Assembly (NCBI GenBank): GCA_039545295.1
Contig: BCIK01000007.1
Location: forward strand, 32,605 to 96,604
Direction: 5' to 3'
Origin: Udeniomyces pyricola
Lineage: Eukaryota > Basidiomycota > Tremellomycetes > Cystofilobasidiales > Mrakiaceae
Length of the DNA stretch: 64,000 nucleotides
The position numbers and the translations under genes are program-made. Shown here piece after piece: positions 36,231-49,800 of the stretch. Positions within the stretch are counted from its first letter, which is position 1. Each line of letters opens with the position of its first letter. The notes beneath the pieces were generated by a model. The model had not been told where the DNA came from, ran no database searches, and was given only the letters and a program-made list of their open reading frames with translations.

Positions 36231-39023
36231 CTATGATTTCTTGACTATGCGGGTTTTCTCATCAATGAGTGTCTTGGCGATCGCCTTGAGGGCTTCCGAT
36301 TGTTTCTGAACTTTGGCTTCCTCGAGGACCTTCGCTACTTTGCGTGCCTTCGCTTCCTTTTTGAGAGCCTTAGCTGACTTAATGGTTTGAGCTTCCTTGA
36401 GGGCCTTAGCTGCCTTGATGGTTTGAGCTTCCTTGAGGGCCTTAGCTACCTTGATGGCTTGAGCTGCATCGCGAATTTTGGCTGCCTCAATGGCTTGAGC
36501 TGCCTTGGCTGCCTTGGCTGCCCGACGGCTAACTTTAGATTCCTTGATTGGGGCTTGAACCACCTTGATCATTGAAGCTGGAGCTGCCTTGATTGGGGCT
36601 TGCGGGGCTTGAACTACCTTGATCGGAGCTTGAGCTTTTTCGAAAGCTTTGGCCTTTTTCAGGGCTTGTTGAGGGGACTTCAGCTCCTCGTGTCGCTGAC
36701 GAAAAAAAAAAAAAGAAGAAAAAAAGAAGAAAAAAAGAAGAAAGCACGGAGAAAGAGAATGTATATGACTCTCAGTCAGTTCAAAACAACCCAAACGCAC
36801 CCTTGCCTCTTCCTGCTTCTCCCCTCCCTCCCTCCCCTCTCCCCCGCGATTTCTCCCCAATCTCGATTGTCCTCATTTCGACTCAGTTTCGTCCAGCATG
36901 CTTGCCTCCACGTACATGCAATTGAAACTCAAACTTCAGGAATTCTTTGTCGTCCTCCTGCGAGTTCTTCTCAGGGGTGTAGGCCCCGTCCAAATCGTTC
37001 GGATCGGTGCCCTGTAATCGTGTGGAGTATGTCAAGAGACGCAGGAGAGAGGAGGAGAGAGGAGAAACCAAGGGAGGGACGACATCCAAGGTTGAGTCAT
37101 CGGAAAAAAGAGCCCGAAGTAAGTCATTCTCTGATACAGCGAAGACAGATAAAAAGAGGGAAAGAAGAACACAGGTCCTCACCGCCCGTAACAGATCACC
37201 AAACAACTCCTCCAAGCCGAGCGATTTTGATTTGGTCTCTACCGGTGGAGACGACGGCGTCGACGGGACCTCCATCACCGAGGACTCCGCGGTCAGCTTG
37301 TCCGGGGAAAGCTCTGGGACCAAGTCGGCTTCGAAATCCTGAATTGTAGTTTGTGAAGTTTTGGTTTTGGTTGGGACACCATCAGGACGTGGACGAAGAG
37401 GGGGAAAGGGCAAAGAATAGACTGCGTCAGAAGAAGAAGAAAAAACCCTCCCCCTTAGGCGACCTGTCCATGATTTGAGAAGCGATAGGTATACTATGTA
37501 TACCGGTCCCAGAGGGACTGAACTGGGCTGAACCAAGTGGAGTGACGAAGGGGGGGGGGGGTTCTTCTACAACAACCAAAAAGAATTTAGGTAAAGAGAG
37601 CGAAACAAAGGAGCAAAGTATGTACGATGATATTGATGTAAGATGGTAGGGCCTAAGTATACCAAACAAGTCAGAGTGAATAGCCCAGGAGTGGGTAGGA
37701 AGGTTAGGAAGAAGAAGAAGGATAAGAAAACGTCCCGGCGGTGAGTCAGTCGAGTCGGTCGATCCAGCGATTTGCGCAGCCGTCCGAGACAAAGATAGAT
37801 TCCATCCATCATGGACAATTTGCCTCTTCTCCTGCTTTGTTCATTTCTTGAAATTGTGTTTGGGAAGAAGAAGAAACGAACCTCGGGTTCCAATGCCTTG
37901 CGCTTGTCGAGTTCAGTCACAAAGTAAGCGATCAAGCCACGCTTGGATTCGAAGCCGTTGGCACCTGCGAATCGATAGGTTTGGATCCCTGCGTCCTTGA
38001 AGACTTTCAGGACATCATGGTTCTGGTAATCATGGATCTATTCACAAGAGAGAGGGAAAAGGAGAGAGAGAGAAAGATAGGGAAGAAGGAATAGAGGAGA
38101 AGAGAGGGTCGTCGTACAGACAGAGACAAGAAGGGAACATAAAGAAGGAGTAACGATCAGGATTCCGTTGAGGTCCTACTCCTGATCGATCAAAACACAC
38201 GCAGATAACCAAGTAACAAAGTAGTCTCAAATGACTCACAAATGCCCTCGGTATGGCTTTGGTAGGAGGACATGGGACCAAAGTCATTTTCAAGCGCTCT
38301 GTGCCCTGAGAAGGCAAAGAAAAAAGCCCAACGTACGCGACAAGTGCCGGCTCGTTAAACGTGTCAGCAATGAAATTGCCTAGCACGAATCACCGACAAA
38401 TATATCTGATTGTCCATATATAACACCGGAAAGATGAAAAGAGATAGAATGGAGCACAGGCCCTGTCCACATGAGAAAGGAACATGGCCATCCCAACACG
38501 CACCAACTCAAGGGCTCGGATGTAGTTGTCTGCGTCTTTAAATTCGATCAGAGCTGAGCATGTACCATCGGGTCTCTTAGAATTGATCACGATTTTTCTG
38601 GCAGAAAGCCCGAGGGCGGCGAGTGACTCCCTGATCCCACTAGCACCATTACTGGGGTGAAGAACGTCGTGTGTCTACGAGAAGAAGGGGGGAGAGGGGA
38701 GGGAGAGGGAACGGAGGATCAACCAGGGTCGTGGCATCACAGGATGAATTGATGTGGCCGGCACGGACATATACTTGAGGGCCAGCTATGTAGGATTTAG
38801 CCAGGTGTTGGGCGACACGGGATGATAGAGGGAGTGGTGGTGGTAGTGGTGGCGGCGGTGAAGGTGTTAGGATCAGAGCAGGGTTGTTCGGGGAGGTGGT
38901 AGGAAAGCTGATGGAGTGCAAGAGGCGTCTGGGAACGGGAATGAGGGAGATGCGGAAGGTGGGTGATAAGATTGAAGGTTGAATGGTATGTATGCGTGGA
39001 AGTGAACATAGTCGTTTGAGCAT
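36231..39023 (-). CDS. Probable mitochondrial protein with RRM-like segment and Ala/Lys 12-residue repeat tail
   Basis: Minus-strand exons 39023-38724, 38674-38500, 38379-38240, 38037-37882, 37338-37183, 37011-36916 and 36695-36231 give about 495 residues. The N-terminus (MLKRLCSLPRIHT...FRISLIPVPRRLLHS) is Arg/Leu/Ser-rich without acidic residues, like a mitochondrial presequence. A segment QVYVRAGHIN...LAALGLSARKIVINSKRPDGTCSALIEFKDADNYIRALEL has the pattern of a divergent RRM fold. I do not recognise the whole protein. The C-terminal exon encodes Ala/Lys-rich imperfect 12-residue repeats (KALKEAQTIKAA) that should form a long charged helix. Two points are unsure. Exon 5 could start at 37566 instead of 37338 (same frame, 76 more residues, includes a 12-C run). 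The donor of exon 2 (gtgttg at 38499) was chosen for frame although gtgcgt lies 4 bases earlier. Confidence 0.7.
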
Positions 39024-39697
39024 GGTCGAGAGTGAGAGTGCTGGTCGAGGGAGAGCGTAGAAGGAGTACGTTGATCAGAGCTTGGTCTCGGCAAGTACGA
39101 AGACGGCAACGTGATCACCCAAGTTCATGCATTCAATATGCACAGTCGCGCTTCGCCGACCTGCGCGGCGGTAGAAGTGAACGGACGCGTCGACCTTCGC
39201 GTCAAGTGTCGATTATATATATATATATATATATCTGCAGACTATATATGTCTCTATACGTACGTCATTGGCCCGTCCTCCGCGAATCAATACATGCATG
39301 TCTGCCATGATGATGTACGACGGAGATCGTAAATCCTTCTCATGACATTTGGGGCCGTTGTTGAACAGTCATGTATCTCGATCCAATTGATGTTGGACTG
39401 ATGTCCTTTCGGACGCGTACGGCACTGAATCGAACTGCACTCAAATAAGAGTCAGGACGAAGCATCAATGATGGGAGTGATTCGTGATGCATATATCATA
39501 CCCATCCCAAACCACATGACCTCATCAGGCTCTCCTTCCTGACCTCGTCAGAGGATCATCTCAAGGATTCGGCAAGTCCACTAATGAAAATGAACCCAAC
39601 GCAACAATGTACTCGATTACAATCATCTTGATCTCTCTTTCCTTCTCATTGATGATCCCTTCTCCACATCCCGAGCCCCCCGTCATCCTTCACTGGC
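39024..39697. other. Intergenic with TA repeat
   Basis: Between the start of the repeat-tail gene and the stop of TRM8, both on the minus strand. It contains a TA run at about 39213-39234 and an inverted-repeat-like GC patch near 39145-39172. No gene is supported. Confidence 0.55.
39213..39234. repeat. TA dinucleotide repeat
   Basis: About eleven TA units upstream of the minus-strand gene that starts at 39023. Confidence 0.9.
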
Positions 39698-41681
<1,984 letters not shown>

Positions 41682-42229
41682 GGTGTGAGGGCTTGGAGAG
41701 CGATGAGAGGTGGAGGCCGGGTGAGGGAAGAGGGAAGGGTTGAGGATATTGTTGAGACTTGAGCAGGTTGAATGTTGAATGTTGAGATTTGGGATGAGAA
41801 GTGATCGACATGACGGACGATTTAATGATAATAATGATAATGATGATAATAAAAGATGAAGAAAAATGAAAATGACATGCTTTCCTGCCACCCGGCCAAG
41901 CCCGATCGACGATTCACGCCTTCTCCCTCTCTCTCGCTCGGGCGAACATCTGCAGCAGTCGCTCAGAACACATGCACGCACTGATCACTCACCCATACAG
42001 TCAATCAATCAATCAATCAATCAATCAACCCTTCGTCCTCCCTTCCCCCCCATTCCTCCCTCTCTCTCTCTCGCCTTCTGTTCCTTCTTATTCTCCTTCT
42101 TCTTCTCCTCTACCCAAGCATCTCGTGTTACTTACTCTTACCCCATCCCACACAACAATCCAACTTCATCCAACCCAAAGCACCAAAGCACCAAACCACA
42201 CCTCATTCCCTCAACCAAAGCACGCGACG
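41682..42229. promoter_or_regulatory. Divergent promoter region with TCAA repeat
   Basis: 548 bp between the start codons of TRM8 (-) and the Ser-rich protein gene (+). It contains AT-rich sequence near 41821-41865 and seven perfect TCAA units at 42001-42028, then a CT-rich tract on the plus strand before 42230. Confidence 0.55.
42001..42028. repeat. TCAA tetranucleotide repeat, seven units
   Basis: Perfect tandem tetranucleotides in the divergent promoter between TRM8 and the neighbouring plus-strand gene. Confidence 0.95.
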
Positions 42230-44856
42230 ATGGCGTCCTCCAGACTCAACGCTGCTTCCTTCACGACTAAACCCCCTACGTCCTCCCTCGGCCGCTCAGC
42301 CAGCGCCGATCTCACCAGGGATCGCTCTCGCCACACCGACAAGCCCAAAGGCAGCATCAAAATCACCACCCACAGCGCCAGCTCACACGATACCCACTCC
42401 TCATCCAAGCTCGATCGGGTGTCGTCCCTCAAGGGGCAGCACGCCTCCCAGGACACCGGCAAGAACACGTCCTCCTCGTCCTCATCCTCGACCCTCAAGC
42501 GGTCGTCCTCAACCTCGTCTTCGTCCAAGAACAAAGACCGGAGAACCATCGAATCGTAAGTCCGACCGAACTAGACAGTCAACATCAGACCGTCCTTGTC
42601 CTTGTATCCTTCGTGCTCTCTCCTGCCGTGGTCACGTTGTCGTCTGTCCGTTGGTCTCTATCCCTCGGTCTCCCAATCGGATCCTTTGCCTCGCCACTGC
42701 CTCGTCCGCTTGGCCGATTCGACCGCCGCCGCCCCCCCTCCCTTGGCGACATGCACGCAGCACGCCCTTTGCCTTGACTCTGTGACCTGACACCCTGATC
42801 GTCTCGTCTCTCTCTCCCTTTCTCTCATAGGGCTCCTTCAAGTGAGCGCGAACTAGCCCGCCAGAAGCTCAAGGTGTGTGCGCTTTCGCTTTGTCTATCG
42901 TATCTCACTCTTCCCACACGTGCTTTCTGGCTCGCTCCGTGACTCGTCCGGTCCTCCCCCCCCCCCTCGCTTCTTCTGTTCCCTCCTTCTCGGCCCGGCC
43001 CTGCCCGCTGTCGCCCGCCTGCGCTTTTCCCGCCCAGCATCTGACACTTCCCCATCCATCCTTCTTCTTCCTCTCTTGTCCTTTCTGTCTCCCCCAACTG
43101 TCCTTCCAAACCCTAATCGGTCGCCCTTCCGCGCCGTACGTCTGATTTCTAGCTCATCGACACGAGTTTCCGCTTCTCACGAGCCCTCTCGCCCACGCTT
43201 CCCCCTTCACCGCCGGCCTCCCGGTCACCTTCTCCCGACCCCCACTCGGCTTCGACCTCGTCGACCCCTCCAACCTTCAGCTTCACCTCCCATCCCGATG
43301 GTTCCGCTCCAGATGCTGGCTCCTCTTCCTCCTCCTCGGTCTCGTCGATCTCCTTCAGGCGCTCCAACTTATCGCCGCCGTCCGACGCTGATGGTCAGTC
43401 GACGAAGCGAGCCAAGCACAACACCCATGACGACGCTTCGACTCAGAGGCATGCTCAGCACGAAGCCGAGCTAGCCGCCAAGAAGGCGCGCCAGGCTACT
43501 GCGCTCGCGAGACGAAAGGCGAGGGCGGCTGAGCACTGGGGTATGGATCGATACAAATCCCTAGCTCACACGTACGTTACGGACAACCTGCCGGCCTCTT
43601 CCCGCCCCTCTTTCTCCATCGTTCGATCATTAGTCAGGTGGTGGTGGCTTCGGCTGACAGTGACTTTCTTTCTACGCTTGTTGCCTTGGGCGTCTGTCCT
43701 TCCAGCTTCCGAGAACGAGCTCGATCCCTCAAGCATTCAGGTGACGCTCGTTCGCGCATTTCTCCGCCCAAGGGGACCCCAACGCCTTCCTCGCTCATGA
43801 CACTCGTCGAGCTGACCGACTCGATCCTCCTCTGGGTCTACGCCTTCTGGTGTGATGATTCGGCTTCGCCCGGTCGGGTCAACTTGGATATGTGGGGAAG
43901 TTTGGAGGGCATGAAGAAGGTTGTCCGGGCTGGATGGGAAAACGTCGTCAAGGCGGCCAAGGCTGAAGGAACTGGCATCGAAGCGGCAAAGGGCATTTTG
44001 GGCCTCTGGTTCGTCTATCTCCTGAAGCTTCCTTCGATCGAACGACATCGAAGTCTGACCGGCCATGTGGAGATAATCAGCTGACCTTGCTGCATGCATG
44101 CTCCTTGTCTGGGTTTGCACGATTTGTTCTACTACGTTCTTTATTCGTGTTTTGGATGCACTTCACTCTCTTCCTTCATCCAGTTACCTCATCGATGCCC
44201 TCGTCCTGATGCACACGACTGCTTACGAGATGAATCAATTACACAACCGAACCCAACGCATCTCCTCCTCTGCTTCACGACCGCCTCAACCAACGTCTTC
44301 CAACTCGGGCCCATCTCCTTTGCACCCGACTACTGGGGCGCAGTCACTCCATCTTCCTGCCGATTCACCAGCTTCACTTGTCTCTTCCGGTTCATCGCCC
44401 AACGGTTCCCTCTCCGATTCACCTCGCCCTACCATCCCACCTGACTATCTCGCCCAAGTCACTGCGGCCATGAACGCCAATGCGCGGGCTTGCCGACTCC
44501 TAGTGACGTCGCAGCAACTCTTGACGACATCTACGCTCCTCGAACAATTCCCCGAGAGTTGGACCCGATGCGTCGAATCTCGGTTACCGGGAGGTGGAAT
44601 GGAAGGGACAGAGAAAGCCGTTGACCCGGACTGGGTCGAGGGTGGATGGGTCTGGCCTGTCGTACAGGCTGGGACGGGTCCAGGCGGAACGGGAGGGTCG
44701 ATGCTTCCTCATCTCGCCGTCTTTGGACGCAGTCTCCTCGGAGAATGGGTCCAGGGTAAACTTGGCGAGCGAGGCGAAAAGGCGAGGGCGTTGAGAGATG
44801 GCGGATGGGGTATCGGGTATACCCTCGTGGAGGGTTGGAAGAAGGGTCCGGCTTGA
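42230..44856 (+). CDS. Ser-rich nuclear-type protein with helical C-terminus, AFF-like pattern (tentative)
   Basis: Five exons, 42230-42555, 42831-42873, 43153-43571, 43706-44008 and 44184-44856, give 587 residues. The N-terminal 240 residues are Ser/Thr/Pro/Lys-rich and disordered-looking, with a basic stretch (STKRAKH, KKARQATALARRKARAAE). From exon 3 on there are helices: DRYKSLAHTFRERARSLKHSGDA, then LMTLVELTDSILLWVYAFW, a helix with GWENVVKAAKAEG, and CYLIDALVLMHTTAYEMNQLH. The RARSLKHSGDA helix followed by a hydrophobic helix recalls the C-terminal homology domain of AF4/FMR2 (AFF) elongation scaffolds, found in a few fungi as ELL-associated proteins. This is pattern memory only. A Ser/Pro linker and a final helical part (VTAAMNANARACRLLVTSQQLL) follow. 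If the likeness holds, it would act in transcription elongation. Gene structure is good; function unproven. Confidence 0.72.
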
Positions 44857-45285
44857 GACCGTTCTCTACCTGCTCCGCCTTTCCTGCATGCCGGCCGCCG
44901 GTTTGCCTTCAAATCTTTTTTTTTTTTTTTTGTCTCTCCCTCTTTTCTCTCTTCTTGCTCTCGCTCCATCTGGATCATTTCGTTTTGTCTTATTTTTCTT
45001 GTTCGTGCTAGCTCGGCTTTCCAACAGATTCCTCTCATTTTCCACTCAAATACATACATTCGCATTGACCTCAGCTCCAGTTTCTCCAAACCATATCACC
45101 AAAATTACCAACATGATTCATCTGAAACGTATCCCCCTCCCCCTCCCCTTCACTCCCCTTTTCCCTCCTCCCCCCCATCAAATGTCAACTCTATTTCTCG
45201 ATCTTCAATTCGGGTTTTTCCAACCTGAACATTTTTAATTCATTCTCCATCCGGCGCTCGTGTTTATCTCTCTTTCCCACCCTTG

Positions 45286-45310
45286 CGTACGTACGTACGT
45301 ACGTACGTAC
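45286..45310. repeat. ACGT tetranucleotide repeat
   Basis: About six tandem ACGT units, a self-complementary repeat, in the 3' flank of the plus-strand gene ending at 44856. Confidence 0.9.
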
Positions 45311-46607
45311 TAACCAGCATCTCCGAATCAACCTTTCTGCATTCAAACACCACGACTATGATCATCTTGCTTCTTTCTCTCCCCCTTCTGTCCTCCTCAC
45401 CCTTCTCCTCCTCCTTCTTTGATTCTTTCCATTTATCGAGTAATACTCCCTACCTACTTACATATATATATATATAGCTCCTCCTCCGTCTATCACTCCA
45501 TTCTCGCTCGCTCGCTCTTTCTATCTCAATCTCCATCTCTTTCTTTCTCATTCCGCGCGCGGCGCGAGCTAGCCTAGCTAGCTAGATACAAGTCCGCTCC
45601 ATTTCATGCTTGGCGACTGACTTAGTCTGATGGGAAAGTCCATCGAGTTGCGTCTCTTGGGAGACCCTGAAAGCTTGAGAAGAGAGGCAAAATATTTGGG
45701 TCAGATGAATGACCGCGTTCACGAGGCCTGCATTGACCGGAAGACCCCGCCCCGGCCACTCGCGCCCAGCTTCGGTTCGACGCGACTGATTTCTTTTTTT
45801 TTGGGGGGGGAGGGAGGGGGCGGTCATTGCAGTCTCGATGATCGGCCGCTCAATGTCTCATTACTTACTTACTGTTCTGTATTATTATCATTATTTCTTT
45901 GCAGGATAGTTATCGAGCGGACATGTGCGCGCGTGCGTGCCGCATTGAACGTCATACTTGCATGGGTGAGAATCTGATGAGCACGATCTGATGGATACAT
46001 ACCTCTACTGAGGGTTGAAAATCACTCGAGGTTGGGATCGTTTGACAGCACCGTGATAAACTTGTCAGACCTCGTATGAATTGATATAGGGTATTTCAGA
46101 CAGAATGGCCGCACCAAGATGCAGACGGTTGAGAGAAGAGGATGATGATGATGATGATGATGAGGGATGCGGGTGTATTACTTGATGGGAGTTGATGGAT
46201 GATGTCGAGGATATGTAATGGTGTTTCTTATATATAATAAGGGGTAGAATCTCACTCAACCTGGTCGGGCGAGATGCTGAGCGAGCCAGCTGCTGGGGCG
46301 TGAGCTCTGTTGGGTGAATCAACTCTGGGCCAACGAGTCGATTCGACGTCTCCGTTCTCTCTCGCCAACAACTCAACAACCGGATCACCTTGCCCCCCCC
46401 CTCCCCCCTCCTTTCTCCCTTCCCCTTCCCTGCCTCATTCGCCCAAGGGTCCTCAACTCACTTGCACCTTCCCTACAGCTTCTATACACTCGACAGACCC
46501 AGTTACAGGCGTCTTGTCTTCTTCGACCTCCGCCTCGGCGCTACTCGCAATCCCTGAGCCCCGTTTCCGTTTCACCCAAAACAACACCTTCCTTCCTCGC
46601 TCTTCCT

Positions 46608-46608
<1 letters not shown>

Positions 46609-46675
<67 letters not shown>

Positions 46676-46701
46676 NNNNNNNNNNNNNNNNNNNNNNNNN
46701 N
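46609..46701. repeat. Poly-C tract of at least 67 bases running into an N gap
   Basis: C from 46609 to 46675, then 26 undetermined bases (46676-46701), then CT-rich sequence. It lies 120 bp upstream of the kinase ATG. The true tract length is unknown, and a frame that reads through it as polyproline should be ignored. Confidence 0.95.
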
Positions 46702-46822
46702 CCTTCTTCCCCCTTCCCCTCCCTTTCCCCTCCCCCTCGTCCGCGCCTCCTCCCTCGATCAACCCCTCCTCCTCTCCTTCCCTCTCTGCCTCCGTCGCTC
46801 GGACACACGCTTCCTAGCAACT

Positions 46823-49800
46823 ATGTCCAGACGACCGTCCATGTCGTTTCAAAGCCTCTCCCATCTTGACAACTACATCGAGGGTGACCTCATCGGCCAA
46901 GGCAGTTTTGGCATCATCCACAAGGTCACTCGCAAGAGCGACGGTCAGGTCAGTCGCGCCTTGCCTTCCTCCTCTTCTCTCCCAGCTACGCCCTTCGTTT
47001 CCTTAGTCAAGGTTCTGGTCGTTTCTCGTGACAACGGTCTGCATCAGACCGGACTCTAGGCTCAGGGAGATGGGCGGCGCGCTTACGGTTGACAACGCTG
47101 GAGAGAAACGCGAGTCCATAGGTTGGCCCGTTTGACGTTGGTCACCCTTCCGTGGGTCGGGTCGTACGTGGCCCGGGGGTTGCGTAGGCGCGTCTCGAAC
47201 ATGGCGATGCGTGGGAACTCTCTCTCTCTCAGTCTGTCTCTGACGTATATGAAACCCTTGTCTATGCTTTCTTGTCCTTGCCCCTCCCCCCCTCCTTCCT
47301 CTTTCCATCGTCCTCATCGGCCGTCTTCTCTCCTACATTTCAAAACAAATCTAAAACCTGATCCGATGGATATCATCAGGTCTTTGCGAGAAAGCAGCTC
47401 AACTTTTCCAAAATGACGACGCGCGACAAGCAGCAACTCGTAGCCGAAGTGTTGGTGTTTTTTTTCTTCTTCTTCTCTTATTCCGTCTACTTTTTCTTGA
47501 TCACCAACTTCCCTCGTTACCCCTTGTAAGGTCGCTGTCGATCTTCAAGGGAGGGAAAATACGATGATTATGTCATCAAGTGTCTGACTTACTCTCCATC
47601 TTTCCCTAACCCATCTTTCATCATCCCGGGGCGTCGCGTCATTCTATCACCGTACCATTCTCGGTCCTATTTTTCGTTCTTGTCTAAATTCCCTATTCGT
47701 TAGAAACATCCTCAATAAACTCAATCATCCGCACATCGTAGGGTATACTGAGCGGGTTCGTTTCTTTCTCCTCTCGCCCATCACATCTGTTTCGTGTCAT
47801 GTTGGGTGCGGCTATGCATTCGAACTTATCGTTACGGCATGCCGTCCGAATGAAGTCGATTGAACGCCACTCTGATGCCATTCTCTCTCTCTCGACCTCT
47901 CCTATCCCTCCTGAAACACACACACACACACACACACATTCAACCCTACCCAGATCCTCGACCCTGACCGCGGCATCATCTACCTCATCATGGAGTATTG
48001 CGGTGGTGGTGACCTTTCCCATCTCATCCGGGAATGCGAGCGATCCGGCCGTCAGATCCCCGAAGATACCGTATGGGATTACTTTTGTCAAATCGTTCAG
48101 GCGCTCGTTCATTGTCATGCGCCTGGAACGGTCGAGGAAGGCGGTACGAATGGGTCAGATGGAGGAAACGTGCCGAGTGGGAGAAAGACGCCGAGTGGGA
48201 AGGAGAGGGAAAAAGTCCTTCATAGGGATTTGAAACCGGATAATGGTGAGTTTTCCGGACCTAAGATGGACAAAACCCGAAGGATCCACACGAATCGATC
48301 CGAAGACGCATACACCTTTTTGGAAAGAGGTCAAAGGGATTGAACTTTTTATTTTTTTTGTATTTTTTTTTGTGGCTTCTTGATTTCCTCTCTGACCTCG
48401 TGGAAACCCCATCTCCAGTTTTCCTTGACGACTCACGCGAGAATGTCAAGCTCGGTGATTTCGGGCTCTCCAAGTCGATGGGTTCCGCCGCGTTTGCCAA
48501 CACCTACGTCGGCACGCCTTACTACATGAGTCCCGAGCTCTTCAACGAGTCCGCTTATGACGCCAAGAGCGATATCTGGGCGCTCGGTTGCGTCATTTAC
48601 GAAATGGTCGCTTTGCAGTGCGTGTTCCTGATGAAAAGGTTTTGCAGAGGCGGACGTGGGGGTTTACAGGCACTGATGGATGGAGCCGAGATTCTTTGGG
48701 GGGGGGGGGAATGTATCCTCTGAGTTCAGGGCCATCTGAAGCTGACTCTCCTCGTTGTCTGCCTCTTTCTATCGTCATCTTCTGACCGAAAATCCCTCGT
48801 CTATCTTTTTTTTTCTCCCTCTCTCTCTCTCTCTCTCTCTTTTTTTTTTCTCTGTCCAGTCCGCCATTCCATCTCGCCAAGACCCACAACGACCTCGCGA
48901 ACCAACTTCGATCGCAACGGATCCCACCCCTCCCGCGCAAGGTCTCGCCGGGCCTCCGCGACGTCATCATGCGCATGCTCTCGTTTGATCCGAAAGGTAG
49001 ACCGAGCGCGCTCGATTTGCTGTCGCATCCCATGATGGAGATCCATAAGAAAATGCAGGACTTGCATAAATCGTGAGTTGAATGGTACAAAAGAAGGGCA
49101 AGGGAGAGAGAGAAAGAGGGAAAATGGAGGAGGACAGGAGAAAGCATGAAAGAGGGAGGGAGGGGAGAGAATGGAAAGTCAGAGAAGAGGGATCAAGAGA
49201 GAGCAGCATGCTAGGACAAAAGACGAATGGACTGAAACACGTCGTGTTTTCTATCCTTTCTTTGTTTCTCCCCCCCCCCCCCTTTCTGCTGTAACCCATA
49301 CACTCCTTTCTTTCTTCCCTGTGCATTTCCCTCGCCTTTTCTTTTGCGCTCTCCCCTCTCCCCTCCTTTTCTCCTCTTAGGCGTCATCTGCTCAACAACC
49401 GAGCCGTCCAACTCGTCGAGCGCGAAACCTCCCTTGCCGCACGTGAGCAGGCCGTGACCGAGAGAGAAGAACGTTGTGCGTCGCAAGAACGCAAAATCTC
49501 TTCGCTCCGACGCACTCTTGAGTCTGAGCGTGAGCAACTCCGGGGTGAGAAGATCCGATGGGAGGAAGAGCGGAGGGCATCGGCATCGCCGACGAATGGC
49601 CATGGGAGCATTGGAAGCAGCAGCAGTGAACGCATGGAAATGGAAGGCGTCCAGGAGATTACGCCGGCGAGGATGATTGGAAGTCGGGTCCCTCGGCGAT
49701 CGTTTGCTAAGCCTCTCGAAGAGAAAAAGTGGGTCATCCTTTCGCTCTCTCCCCCTGTCCCCATGCGATTTCCTGGTTCTTTCCTGCTTCTTTGTCACTT

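Larger units (their letters stand above)
44857..46822. other. Intergenic region with repeats and assembly gap
   Basis: About 2 kb between two plus-strand genes. It holds an ACGT tetranucleotide run (45286-45310), TA repeats near 45463-45476, a GAT run (46141-46163), a long C run ending in Ns (46609-46701) and the CT-rich 5' region of the kinase gene. A frame at 45630-45977 has no recognisable feature and was not called. Confidence 0.55.

Noticed and set aside
45630..45977. Plus-strand frame of 115 codons in the intergenic region
   Set aside because: No recognisable motif, and part of it reads through a G run. No splice partners found.
46310..47059. Plus-strand frame with a long polyproline run through the N gap
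   Set aside because: It is a translation of the poly-C tract upstream of the kinase ATG, and the N gap makes its frame meaningless.
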